Assembly (NCBI GenBank): GCA_037127255.1 | Contig: JBANSL010000004.1 | Coordinates: 84,526,627-84,590,626, forward strand | DNA length: 64,000 nt | DNA from: Persicaria tinctoria | Taxonomy: Eukaryota > Streptophyta > Magnoliopsida > Caryophyllales > Polygonaceae | Direction: 5' to 3' | Made by a program: the position numbers and the translations under genes | Shown: piece after piece, positions 1 to 10,132 of the stretch | Position numbering within the stretch: position 1 is the first letter of the stretch | How the letters are laid out: every line of letters begins with the position of its first letter | The notes under the pieces: model-generated | Database searches by the model: none | Told to the model about the DNA's origin: nothing | What the model saw: only the letters and a program-made list of their open reading frames with translations

Positions 1-780
1 AAGGTTGCAAGCTAGTCATCTGAATTTCCTATGCAACATGGTGTCAAGTTGTCATCCATTATTGGTGATCCTATTCCCAATCCAGAAGACTACAGACGAC
101 TAGTTGGGAGATTTTTATATCTTACTCTCACACGGCCTGATATATCTTACACAGTCCATGCCAGCAATTAAGTCAATTTTTGTAATCTCCTCTCAAGCCA
201 CACTGGGATGCAGTCTTACACCTCCTTCGCTACTTAAAAGGCAGTTTCAATTTTGCACTCTCTTATCCTGCCAGTTCCTCATTGACAGTTAGTGTTTTTA
301 GTGATGCAGATTGGGGTAATTGCCTTGACACTGGTAGATCCTTATCAGACTATTGTGTTTTTCTGGGTTCATCTTTACTATCTTGGAAAACAAATAAACA
401 AAAGTTGTGTCCAAATCCTCTACTGAGAGTGAGTACAAGAGCATGTCCATAGCTGCTAGTGAACTGGTATGGTTACAAGGGTTGTTGCTCTCTGATTTGG
501 GTGTTGTTGTGCCTTTGCCTATTACTCTCAATTGTGACAACAAATCTGCTCAACAATTGGCTATGAATCCAGTCTTTCATAAGTGAACTAAACACGTGAG
601 AATTGATTCTCACTTCATCAGGGAAATGGTGCAGCAAGGTTTCATCACAAATTCACAACTCATCATGTCTCCTCCTCGCTTCAATTAGCTGATATACTCA
701 CTAAGGCATTAGGAGCTAAGCAACACTTTTATTTGCGTGCCAAGTTGGGCCTTGTTCTTCCATCTGCTGGTCCAGCTTGA
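1..780 (+). pseudogene. Copia retrotransposon pol remnant (end of RT plus RNase H)
   Basis: The reading frames spell the end of a Ty1/copia polyprotein. The first 170 bases give a block ending in TRPDISYTVHASN. A later frame gives VFSDADWGN, and the C-terminus reads ADILTKALGAKQHFYLRAKL before a stop at about 778. The frame is broken several times, for example an in-frame TAA after the HASN block, so no functional protein is made. The 5' part of the element lies outside the window. The polypurine tract and LTR follow directly. Confidence 0.85.
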
Positions 781-797
781 GGGGGGGGGGGGGGGTA
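779..797 (+). other. Polypurine tract of the Copia remnant
   Basis: A run beginning GA and continuing as about 16 consecutive G lies between the pol stop and the start of the LTR. This is where the plus-strand primer of an LTR retrotransposon is expected. The pure G run is longer than usual and probably expanded after insertion, or it could be an assembly artefact. Confidence 0.6.
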
Positions 798-1075
798 TGT
801 GGATACAGATAGCTAAGTGTGCGACTCGAGTGTGTGAGGTTGCTACCGAGGGCATTTTAGTCATTTCACACACCCGGTTGTTTCACCCCTAACAACATAC
901 ATTTGGTTGTTAGTAGGCGGGAAAAAGTTTTAAAACTTCACTTTAATACTTTCTGTAACATTTCTGAGATCTCTCTCCCTCTCATGGGATTCTATTTTTC
1001 TTCCCTCACCTTTGATTGAATTCAATCTAGTTTCTATCAATTTTACTTGTTCCAAAGTTACTAATATTTATTACA
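798..1075 (+). repeat. 3' LTR of Copia element
   Basis: The segment starts TGTGGATACAG directly after the polypurine tract and ends at TTATTACA, giving the TG...CA ends expected of an LTR of about 278 bp. The partner LTR is outside the window, so neither the right edge nor the target duplication can be confirmed. Confidence 0.6.
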
Positions 1076-1940
1076 CGCGCTCTTTTGTATCATGACGAAC
1101 TGATCGTCATGTTACAATATAATAGAAAAACAAAATAGAAATGAAAAGAAAAATAACATGTTGAATGCATACCGTCAGCTTTCTTCTACTCATTGGGGAG
1201 AGCTCTCTGCACTACCAATTGCTTTGGGCCCGATAGCATGCCTTTGGGCCCAAGGCATATCCTTGGGCCCAAAGGTAGCCATAACCCTTTATTAAATAAA
1301 ACTTTATCAAAATATATAAATAATCCCCGGAGTGGGTTAATTTTTCTCCCGATTAGGGTTATGGTGTGTTATCGATTCAAGTGGTGTTGCTCTGCGGTTT
1401 GGGAGGATTGGCTTTTCTTCTTCGGTTAATGGGGTTCTAGCTGTTCGGATTTGGGTCAGGCTGGGGTCGTGGCAGAGTGTATCGAGGCGTCTCCTTTTCC
1501 CGGAATGCTGCTTCCTTGGAGGTTCGTCTTCACTACCCACAAGTGTTTCCTGTTGTACCGCTGGTCGGCGGTGCTGGTGTTGGTAGCGCTTGACTTCGTT
1601 CGTTCGTCTACGTCCGCATCTCGTCCGGTTTAGTGGGGCTTGGTTTCTCTTTTTAGAGATCTTATACTTGTTTCGTGCACCCTCGATGTACCGCTGACCA
1701 GCGGTGTCATCGCTTGGTGGCGCTTGGCTCCGAGGTTTGTCCGTGGTGTTCTCAGCTCTTTTTGGTTAGGTTCGTTTGTTCGTCTGGGGTTGTTTAGTTG
1801 TCACTTTTGTATTGCACCGTTTACTTTAGATTGTATGCTCGACGGTTTGCCGTCTGCCGACCCTGTCGGTCTCTCGATGAGTCAGGCCTGTCTGGCCATC
1901 GAATTTTTATCTAATAAAAAAAATCAAAATATTTAAAAAA
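1076..1940. other. Intergenic; GC-rich, possibly retroposon-derived segment
   Basis: Positions 1215-1275 hold three copies of a TTTGGGCCC word arranged partly as inverted repeats. From about 1340 to 1910 the sequence is more GC-rich than its surroundings and ends in an A-rich stretch at 1913-1945. This resembles the non-coding 3' end of a poly(A) retroposon. The open frames here match no family I recognise, and I do not call them genes. Confidence 0.3.
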
Positions 1941-2107
1941 ATCAACAACACACAAATCGATACAAATCATTATTATTCCTTACCTAAAAAACCTAAAATG
2001 ACATCTATTTTGACACAAGAATAAAGTGTTAAAACGACCTAAATTTAATTCGAGATGGAGGGAGTATATAAAAAGCGATGTGAGTTAGCAACACACTTTT
2101 CCCTTAA

Positions 2108-2384
2108 ATGAAAATCTAAACCAAACTCGTATGGGCTTAGCTCAACTAGTCGACAACTGCATAGGAGTTACATTTGGAGTATGGATCAAGGATTGAGCCT
2201 CACCAGCGGTAGTGTGAGAGCAACCTCTCAAATGAGGGGGCTCCTTGTGCGCAGTAGATACTGGTCCCAGACCCTTGTTATCGGTTGAGTTATCATAATT
2301 TACCTTCTCTCACAATCTCCGCCGAAACGGGAGGTGAGGGGCGCCCAGAATGAACGATTTCAAGAGCATGAAAATCTAAACCAA
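2108..2384 (+). mobile_element. tRNA-derived SINE with 17-bp target-site duplication
   Basis: The 243-bp body (2125-2367) is flanked by a perfect 17-bp direct repeat, ATGAAAATCTAAACCAA, at 2108-2124 and 2368-2384. Inside are a pol III A-box-like TAGCTCAACTA (2138-2148) and a B-box-like GGATTGAGCCT (2190-2200), about 50 bp apart as in tRNA genes. Size, promoter boxes and a long duplication fit a plant SINE. There is no clear poly(A) tail at the 3' end. Confidence 0.8.
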
Positions 2385-2995
2385 CATTTATACGTAGTAT
2401 ACCCTAAGGTCATTATTTAAGTGAAAGTGAGGATCCATTCAATTACTCTAATAAGTAACTAGTTTCCATATATTAATGGCAACTTAATATGACCATACAC
2501 AAACTGATTGTTTATGATGGGCGGATGGGCCACGGGTACATAATAAGTGGCAATGCTTTCTTGGTGGAGAAGCTACTAAAACTTGCTAATCACGCAGACA
2601 TTTGGGTTTGGGCAAGGCCTGCCTTTGCCTTTCTAATCATATCATATACATCCAACTGAATCATTTTTAGTCATCGATTACTCTTCTTATCTACTCTCTC
2701 AACCATGTATCATATATATATATGCATGCCTTGTGACATTATCACTTTCATTTATACCTCAATTATATAGTCCATTTATTAATAATGCACTATATATATC
2801 ACCTCAATTTTTTATTCCACATTTAGGATATGTGTTCAAGTACGTGCTTTGTATTTTTTTAATTAAAAACATGAACCATGTTAATAAAAAAAAATTATAA
2901 AAAAAATCATTTTCATGACTGAACCGTGGTAACTTACCTAACCGATTATAAAAAAAATGAAAAGTGATATTTTAAAAGTGATTTTTTATAATATA
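2385..2995. other. AT-rich intergenic sequence
   Basis: No coding frame, RNA gene or terminal-repeat structure was recognised here. A stray GGAGGGAGTA at about 2050, left of the SINE, looks like one end of a lost Stowaway MITE. Confidence 0.5.
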
Positions 2996-3217
2996 CTCCC
3001 TCCGTCTCAAAATATTTGTCCTTTTACTTTTTGACACGATTTGTAAGAAGTGAAAAAATCTATAAAATATTAATATTTTTCATAATTTTATAGATAATTA
3101 TATTAAGTATGAAATTATTTTTGTAAATTAATAAAATCATTAATATTTTATATAGTTTTTATCATTCTTAAAAAATGTGACCAAACTAAAACAACGAGTA
3201 TTTCGATACGGAAGGAG
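2996..3217. mobile_element. Stowaway MITE, copy 1
   Basis: The segment begins CTCCCTCCGTC after a TA and ends ACGGAAGGAG, the inverted termini typical of Stowaway (Tc1/mariner) MITEs. It is about 222 bp with an AT-rich, self-complementary interior containing TATAAAATATTAATATTT on one side and its inverse on the other. Four more members of the same size class occur in the window. Confidence 0.8.
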
Positions 3218-3780
3218 TCATAAATTTTATTTAAATACGTACAAATTTTTTATATAAATGTAGTGGTTTAGTGGAGAAAACTGCTAATGAAAACACTAGA
3301 AAGTGGAGAATGTGAGAGATAACCGTCGGAAACAAACATAGTAGTATATGTTATGTCAAGCGTCATCTAGGTGTTATATGAGACAATGAATTGAAGAGGT
3401 AAATGAAGTGATACTCTATTGGCGTGATGTTGTAAGACTTTCATGTTTCTGTTTTAATGGTGTATAAATAGATAGATTAGATCGATAGATAGACGAGTCT
3501 AACAGTCCACTATACCATTACTTCCATGAAAGCTTAATAAATTTCAGCACTTCCATTTTAAGTCAAAAATACACCTAGAGCGTTTGCTAAGACCTTCTCT
3601 GACATATTCTTCAAATTTTCTTTAAAATGAGGAAATATAGTTTTTTTTTTCGAGTTTATCAACTTCATTTCTTTCAAAATTTTGGATAAATATTTAGTTT
3701 TGATAATGCTACAAATATATATGTATATAAAAAAGTTTAAGGGATCGTTTGGTATGGTTTAAGGGAAGAGAAAGTTTCTG

Positions 3781-5586
3781 ATGAGTGAGAGAGAGCGTTC
3801 GAGAAGTCCGGTCAGGCACTCCTTTGCGCATTCTGATGAGCCGCCTGATAAGGTGGATTGATCAGCCTCCGTCGGTGGAGACTGTGTTCGGATCAACCGG
3901 AGGCACTGAAGAAGGTTTGCCAAAGGAGCAATTTCCAGACCTTAGGGAAAGTTTGAATAGTAAGTCGGCGCCAAAGGTTAACTACAAGGATATGCTGTTG
4001 GGGAATGGTGGGGAAGGCTTCAGCAAGTCCCACTTGAATCCCGTCTATGCGGAGGCTTCTACAGGGGATGGGTATGGTACTGATGATGACATCCTACCAG
4101 AAGAGGAGGACCCCTCATGCCCCACAATCGTGCTGAACCGGGCAGAGAAGATTGCTCTCAGGAAACCGTGGGAGGACACATTGATAATCAAACTCTTCGA
4201 TGGGGTCAGGCTATATGCAGTTGCATCGGAGGCTATCGCAAAAGTGGGGGCTTCGCTCGCCATTCACCTTGGTGGATCTTGGGAATGATTTCTACATAGC
4301 GAGATTTGCAAACCATGTGGATTATGATCATGTTGTTATGGAGGGACCTTGGATGATTGGAGATAACTATCTCGCTATTAGGGAATGGGTTCCAAGGTTC
4401 GATGCCGAAATCGAAGAAATCAAGACACTTACTGTGTGGGTAAGGATCCCAAATCTCCATATCGAATATTTCGATCCTAGACTACTCAACAGGATTGGAA
4501 GTAAGATAAGGAAAGTAAGGAGGGTGGACAATACGACAGCTTCGGCAGATCGGGGTCGGTATGCCAGATTGAGTGTGGAGGTTGACTTGAGCAAGCCACT
4601 CCTATCCAAGTTCAAATTGGATGGGAAAGTCTGGTCGATCCAATACGAAGGTATCCGTATGTTGTGCTTCAAATGTGGTAGAGTAGGGCATTCCGACGAG
4701 AGCTGTGTATCGGAGATGCACCATGAGCAGAGAGGTCATCAAGATAGCGTCAATATTGCTCAACGTGCACTGCTAGTGGAACAAACTCATGGGGAATGGA
4801 TGCAGGTGAAGCGGAATGGTCGCCGGAAGGGAGTGGTACCGCCGAAGAGCTCGGGTCTTGGGGAGAACCATTCACCCATTCCGGAGGGATTTACGATTCC
4901 GATTGATTCCCGTTACGAGGTTCTAGGAACGGAAGAGGAAAGAGAGCAAGATTTGGGGGACCAAGATAAGGAGAATCTTTCAAAAAGGAAATCCAATTCT
5001 TGATAATTCGGGCTCTCAAGATACTAGGGTTGACTTATGCAATGACACGCCAAACCCCAATCCCGAAAACCCTGCCACCAATGAAAGAGCGGAGTCCTCG
5101 ATCCTTAATGAAATTTTGGCAAATACTAGCACCCACATTACCCCGAAAGCTCACCCTCCAAAAAATCCTAAGAATACCTCGGCCAGGAACTCTACCATAA
5201 AACCCAACGCCCCTCCCACGATAATAAAGTTCAACAATCACTCGTCCTTCAGATCGACAGCAGACGCCAATTCAGGCCACCGTGGAAGTCAATTCAAAGG
5301 TCAGAGCTTTGTCTTTCAAAAGAAATCCTTGTCCCCGATAAAGCAGAATTTCACCCGTCAAGAGGCTACAAGAATCCTCTCTGATGAATCACGCAGTGGA
5401 GACGATCCGGGTGCACACTCGGAGAAGCTTCCTCCTTTCAAGCCGTCGGAAGGGCCCAATATTTGCACAAGTCCCGAGAATTGCAAACTGTATGAGAGTG
5501 CAATTCCTGCCCGTGATAGCGGAAGAGAGTCGTCTTCTGTGTCGGGTGATGCTACCTCAAGCCATAGCGGATGCTCTGGACCTTAG
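3781..5586 (+). pseudogene. L1 LINE ORF1 (gag-like, CCHC zinc knuckle), frameshifted
   Basis: This is ORF1 of a plant L1 element, an RNA-binding protein of the retrotransposition complex. The natural start is probably ATG at 3781 (MSERERSRSPVRHSF). The frame then shifts near 3860, near 4200 and near 4990, so frames 1, 2, 3 and 1 are used in turn. The central part reads LVDLGNDFYIARF and EGPWMIGDNYLAIREW, the DUF4283-type domain, followed by the zinc knuckle CFKCGRVGHSDESC at about 4669-4710. The C-terminal tail is low-complexity and rich in Ser, Pro and Asn, as usual in this family. At least three frame changes make it non-functional. ORF2 follows directly. Confidence 0.85.
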
Positions 5587-5619
5587 TGAGTGTCTAGGGC
5601 CGCGCTTCGATGACCACCG

Positions 5620-8600
5620 ATGGTTCATGTTTAATCATTGTATTAATATGTTAAACGGCCTAAGCATACTCGTATGGAATGCATGTGGGGTAGGGAGCGA
5701 TAACTTCTTGAATGCTATTAGGGAGCTGATCAGAATACACAATTCGACGGTTGTTGCGCTTGTCGAGCCACGAATCAGTGGTGACCAGGCTAACCGTGTC
5801 TGCGGAAGAATTGGGTTTGACAAATGGGAGCGAGTGGAAGCCGAAGGCTTCTCGGGTGGTATTTGGCTCCTCTGGAGGTCCTGTATAGTCCAAGTTAGCA
5901 CTATTGTGACCCACCCACAACATATCACGGTGGAAGTCACCCGACGTGGTGAAGAGCCATGGATACTTTCTGCAATCTACGCAGCTCCGAGACCGGTTAA
6001 TAGGGATAACCTATGGCGGTCTTTGGAGGAATTCGCGGCCAGAAATACTAATCCTTGGCTACTTGCCAAAGACTTCAATGCCACATTCGATGAGCACGAA
6101 CGATCTCACTCGTCTGTGAGCTCGAATAGAGCGTCGCAGACATTCAGACGTGAGGTGGATAATTTGGAGCTGATTGATATGGGCTTCTCAGGGATTCCAT
6201 ACACCTGGTGGAGAGGCAGGACTGCAGAAAACAGAGTCATGACCAGATTAGACCGGGGGTTGTGCAATGTGGAGAGTGGCAAGATCGCTTCCCCAACGCG
6301 CAGGTTCGTCATCTTTCGGCTCCACACTCAGACCATCTGCCGCTGCTAATTGGTCTTGAAGAAAACAGGCAGCCCGTCAACTACCGGTCGAAACCTTTCC
6401 GATTCCAAGCGAGCTGGGTGCTGCATGACAACTTCTCAAGGCATGTCAAGGAGAGCTGGAGTAGAGATCTGGGGGCATCGGAGGCACTGCGTGACTTGTC
6501 CAAGAATCTGAGTATGTGGAACAAGGATATTTTCGGGAACCTGTTCAAGAGAAAGCGGCATTTGTGGGCGCGTTTGGAAGGGATTAGAAGAAAATTGGCA
6601 GTTAGAGCCTCTCGCCATTACCTGAAGCTCGAATCAGAAGTGTCTAGGGAGCTTGAGCTAGTGCTTCAACAAGAGCAGCTGCACTGGTTCCAGAAATCTC
6701 GAGCTAATTTCCTCTTGGAAGGCGATCGAAACACGAGGTACTATCACATTGCTACCAATGTGCGTAGATCCTCTAACCGCATCACAACCTTGAAGAGACC
6801 GGATGGAGAATGGGTGGAGAATGAGCAGGAGGTATGCTCTATGTTGCTTGGCTTCTTTTGGGAGCTCTACATGGCGGATAACGAAGGACTCGGACCAGCT
6901 GATCACAGTGCAAGCAGGTTTGCTTTTCCTTCTCTCTCAACTGACCAGCTGAACCAACTGGGTGCTGAGTTCAGTAGAGAGGACGTAAAGGAGGTGCTGC
7001 AATCGATGGGTCCGTATAAAGCTCCCGGTCCGGACGGGTTCCCGACGCTCTTCTACCAGCGGGAATGGGAAACGGTGGGAATTCAGGTCACTGAGACAAT
7101 TTTAGATATGGTGAATCATGGGCGCTTTCCCGACTACTATACTGATGCACTATTAGTTCTGATTCCGAAAGTGCAGTCGCCAGAACGATCGTCGCAACTC
7201 CGACCCATCTTGCTGTTGAATGTTATTTTCAAATTGGCCTCCAAGTTGATTGTTCAGAGAATTAAACCGATTCTTCCGTTGCTGATCTCTCCTACACAAG
7301 CGAGTTTTATTTCGGGCCGACAAATCATAGATAATGTGGTTATCGTCCATGAGGTCCTGCACTCCATGGGGCTAAAGAGGAGACGAAATCGTTGGATGAT
7401 GGTCAAGATAGATCTAGAGAAGGCTTACGATCGAGTGCGTTGGGACTTCCTTAAGGAAGCGCTGATGGAAGCACACATCCCGGAGAGGTTTGTAGACGTG
7501 ATTCTCGCTGGAAAAACGTCGGGGAGGACGGAGGTCCTTTGGAACGGAGAGAAAGTCGGCCAGTTTACTCTATCAAGGGGGATCAGGCAAGGCGACCCTC
7601 TATCACCGTACCTGTTTGTGTTATGTACGGAACTCCTCTCACATCTGATAAGCCAGGAGACGGCCCTTAACCGATGGAAGACAGTGGACATTGGTGGGAT
7701 CAACCTATCACATTTATTTTTCACGGACGATCTGATTCTTTTTGGCGAAGCATCGGTAGAGCAAGGGAGGTTAATGAAGCAGATGCTTGAAACATATTGT
7801 GCAAGATCGGGCGAGAGAGTCAACTTCTCAAAAATCTCTGTACTTTTTAGTTGGGATGTCGAGAATTCGATGAGGCAAGACATAGCTAGTGAGGTGGGAG
7901 TTGCTGTTACTTCCGACTTTGGGAATTACCTTGGGGTTCCAATGGCTTGTGGCAGGATGCCTAGCAGCCGTTACAAGTTCCTAGTCGACAAAGTAGCGGC
8001 TAGGTTGAGAGGATGGCAAGCCAAGTCGTTGTCCTTCGCAGGGAGGGTGACCCTTGCGAAGTCGGTTTTAACAAGCTTGCCTATCTATGTCATGTAGTCG
8101 AACTTCATCCCAAGGACAATCTGTGACGAGATCGATAAACTGGTGAGAGGCTTCATATGGGGCAGCATCCCGCAACAACAGCGCATTCACCTTTTGTCGT
8201 GGGATACCTTGAAACGGCCGGTGGAGAATGGGGGATTGGGAGTTAGGTCCATCAGAGACACTAATCAAGCGGTGCTTGGTAAGCTTTGTTGGCGACTGAT
8301 TCAGCAGCCGGAAGCTCTTTGGAGCCGGGTGGTTTGCGGCAAGCACTGTCAGGGGAGATTGGATATAGACGTGTTCGGAGTGGGCAGAGATGCATCCCGC
8401 AATTGGAAAGCAATTATACACGGGGCTTAATTGCTAGTGCTTGGGCTGCGAGTTGTCATCGGAAACGGCAATTCGACTCTGTTTTGGATGCACAATTGGT
8501 TAGAAGGGCGATGTCTCATGGATGTTGCTACGCAGACTATACCGGAAGATCGGCTGGGTGACACGGTTGGAGAAAGGTGGGCTCACGATAGCTGGGATTG

Positions 8601-9730
8601 GCAAGCACTTTCACAGTTCCTCCCGACGGATATTCTACTGAAGCTCCAAGCGGTGCAAGTGACCCTCGACGACTCCGCGATGGACAAATTCTATTGGGCT
8701 CACACCAGCTCGGTGACTTCTCTACCCAATCAGCTAGATTGCTCCTCCAAAGTGTGGTTGATTAACAGAGAAGTAACGGTTGGAGGAATATTTGGCGAGT
8801 GTCGGCGCAACAAAGAGTGAGAGCCTTTGTGTTCTTGGTGGCGCACAACAGTATCCTGAGCAACCAAGTTCGGGTGAGGCGCCATTTATCTCGATTTCAT
8901 GGATGCCCAAGGTGTGGTTTAGAGGAGTCAACACTACACCTCCTGAGGGACTGCTCGGCGGTCAGAATTGCTTGGTGGAAACTCACGGGAAATTTCCTTG
9001 AGGATTCTTTCTTTGAGGAGTCAGAGGTGGACCGATGGGCTCTGGCCAATGTAAGGAAATAAGACAAATGGAGTGCAACATTCTCATACATGATTTGGCA
9101 TGTGTGGAAGTGTAGGAATGCCATGGTTTTCGAAGGAAAAGACACTCTGAGTGGAGTCACGACTACTGTGGTGAACCATATGCGTATCTTCTCGGACATA
9201 GCTCAAAAAGCGACGACCCTTCACGCCCAGAAACGACCCACACAAGAATTGATTGCTGACCGAGCTCAGGAATGGTCTCCGCCCCCACCGGGCTGGACTA
9301 AGTTGAATATTGATGGTGTTTCGAAGGGCAATCCGGGATTGGCTGGCGGAGGGGGCCTGTTCCGGGATGACAAGGGAGTAGTCCTCCGGGCTTTCACATT
9401 CAAATGTGGTCATTGCCGTGCTCAAACTGCTGAGACTTGGGGCGACAGTTCATGGGTTGGAGGTAGCCAAGAGAATGGGAGTACCCCCGGCTGATCGTGG
9501 AGACGGATTTTTCCAATTTAAAAGCGTTGCTCATGGCGGATTGTGTGCCCCCAAATCCAGAACTTCATCTGATCAATCGTTGCAAGGTTTTAGCTAGGGA
9601 ATCAGGATGGGAAGTGTCCTTCTCCAACGTCCAGCGACAAATGCGTTGGCAAACTGGTCACTTTCCTTGACAGACGCCTTCGTTGAACACTCTGTTCTTC
9701 CTAGCAGCTTTTCCTCTATTTGCAACATTG
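5620..9730 (+). pseudogene. L1 LINE ORF2 (endonuclease, reverse transcriptase, zf-RVT, RNase H), broken
   Basis: Domain order is complete. The endonuclease (about 5650-6360) has LVWNACGVGS, ALVEPRISG, WLLAKDFN, SGIPYTWW and PHSDHLPLL. The reverse transcriptase (about 6700-7950) has YKAPGPDGFP, KIDLEKAYDRV, GIRQGDPLSPYLF and FTDDLILFGE. A zf-RVT region with CPRCGLEESTLHLLRDC lies near 8900. An RNase H-like region with LNIDGVSKGNPG starts at about 9300. Breaks are a frameshift near 6278, TAG at 8095 where CAG is expected, TAA at 8428, a frameshift near 8700-8790, TAA at 9060 and a frameshift near 9435. The endonuclease motif usually reading GDFN is KDFN here. The copy is dead but nearly full length. 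Confidence 0.9.
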
Positions 9731-9800
9731 TACCTCCCTTAGGAGGATAACTTTTACTTATTATAATAATAGGGTACTAACCCACAGTTGCATAAAAAAA

Positions 9801-10132
9801 AACAAATAAAAAAAATCTTTTTTTTTAAATGCTTTGCTCTTTTGAAAAATAGAATAGTTAAAAATATTTTTAAAAAAACCCACAAAACTCCTAAAATGAA
9901 AAAGGGATCGGAAATACTCTATATAGTATACTCTATAACATACTTTATTTTTCATTGTAAAAAAAATCCGACAACAAAATTGCTGTTCAAGTTTCCAGAA
10001 AAGAATTTAAAAAAAAAAAGTTTAAATCACTTCCTCCCTCTCCATCTCTGTCGCTCGCGGAAGATCCATCGAATCTCGCGCGCGCCAATTCCCCTTTATC
10101 CAGGATTTCCTCCCTCTCCAATGGCGGCCTAA
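9801..10132 (+). promoter_or_regulatory. Upstream region and 5' leader of ALMT gene 1
   Basis: The first part is A/T-rich LINE-tail flank. From about 10030 the sequence becomes pyrimidine-rich (CTTCCTCCCTCTCC), as in plant 5' untranslated leaders. A four-codon upstream ORF (ATG GCG GCC TAA, 10121-10132) abuts the main start codon. No clear TATA box was placed. Confidence 0.4.

Larger units (their letters stand above)
3781..9800 (+). mobile_element. Near full-length L1-type LINE
   Basis: ORF1 and ORF2 lie in tandem with the order expected for a plant L1 clade element, followed by a short 3' untranslated region and an A-rich tail from about 9792. The 5' boundary is set at the ORF1 start because the 5' untranslated region could not be delimited. 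I found no convincing target-site duplication around the ends. Confidence 0.8.

Noticed and set aside
1193..1936. Overlapping ORFs in a GC-rich segment
   Set aside because: The frames are short, overlap on both strands and show no domain. The segment ends in an A tail and looks like retroposon UTR.
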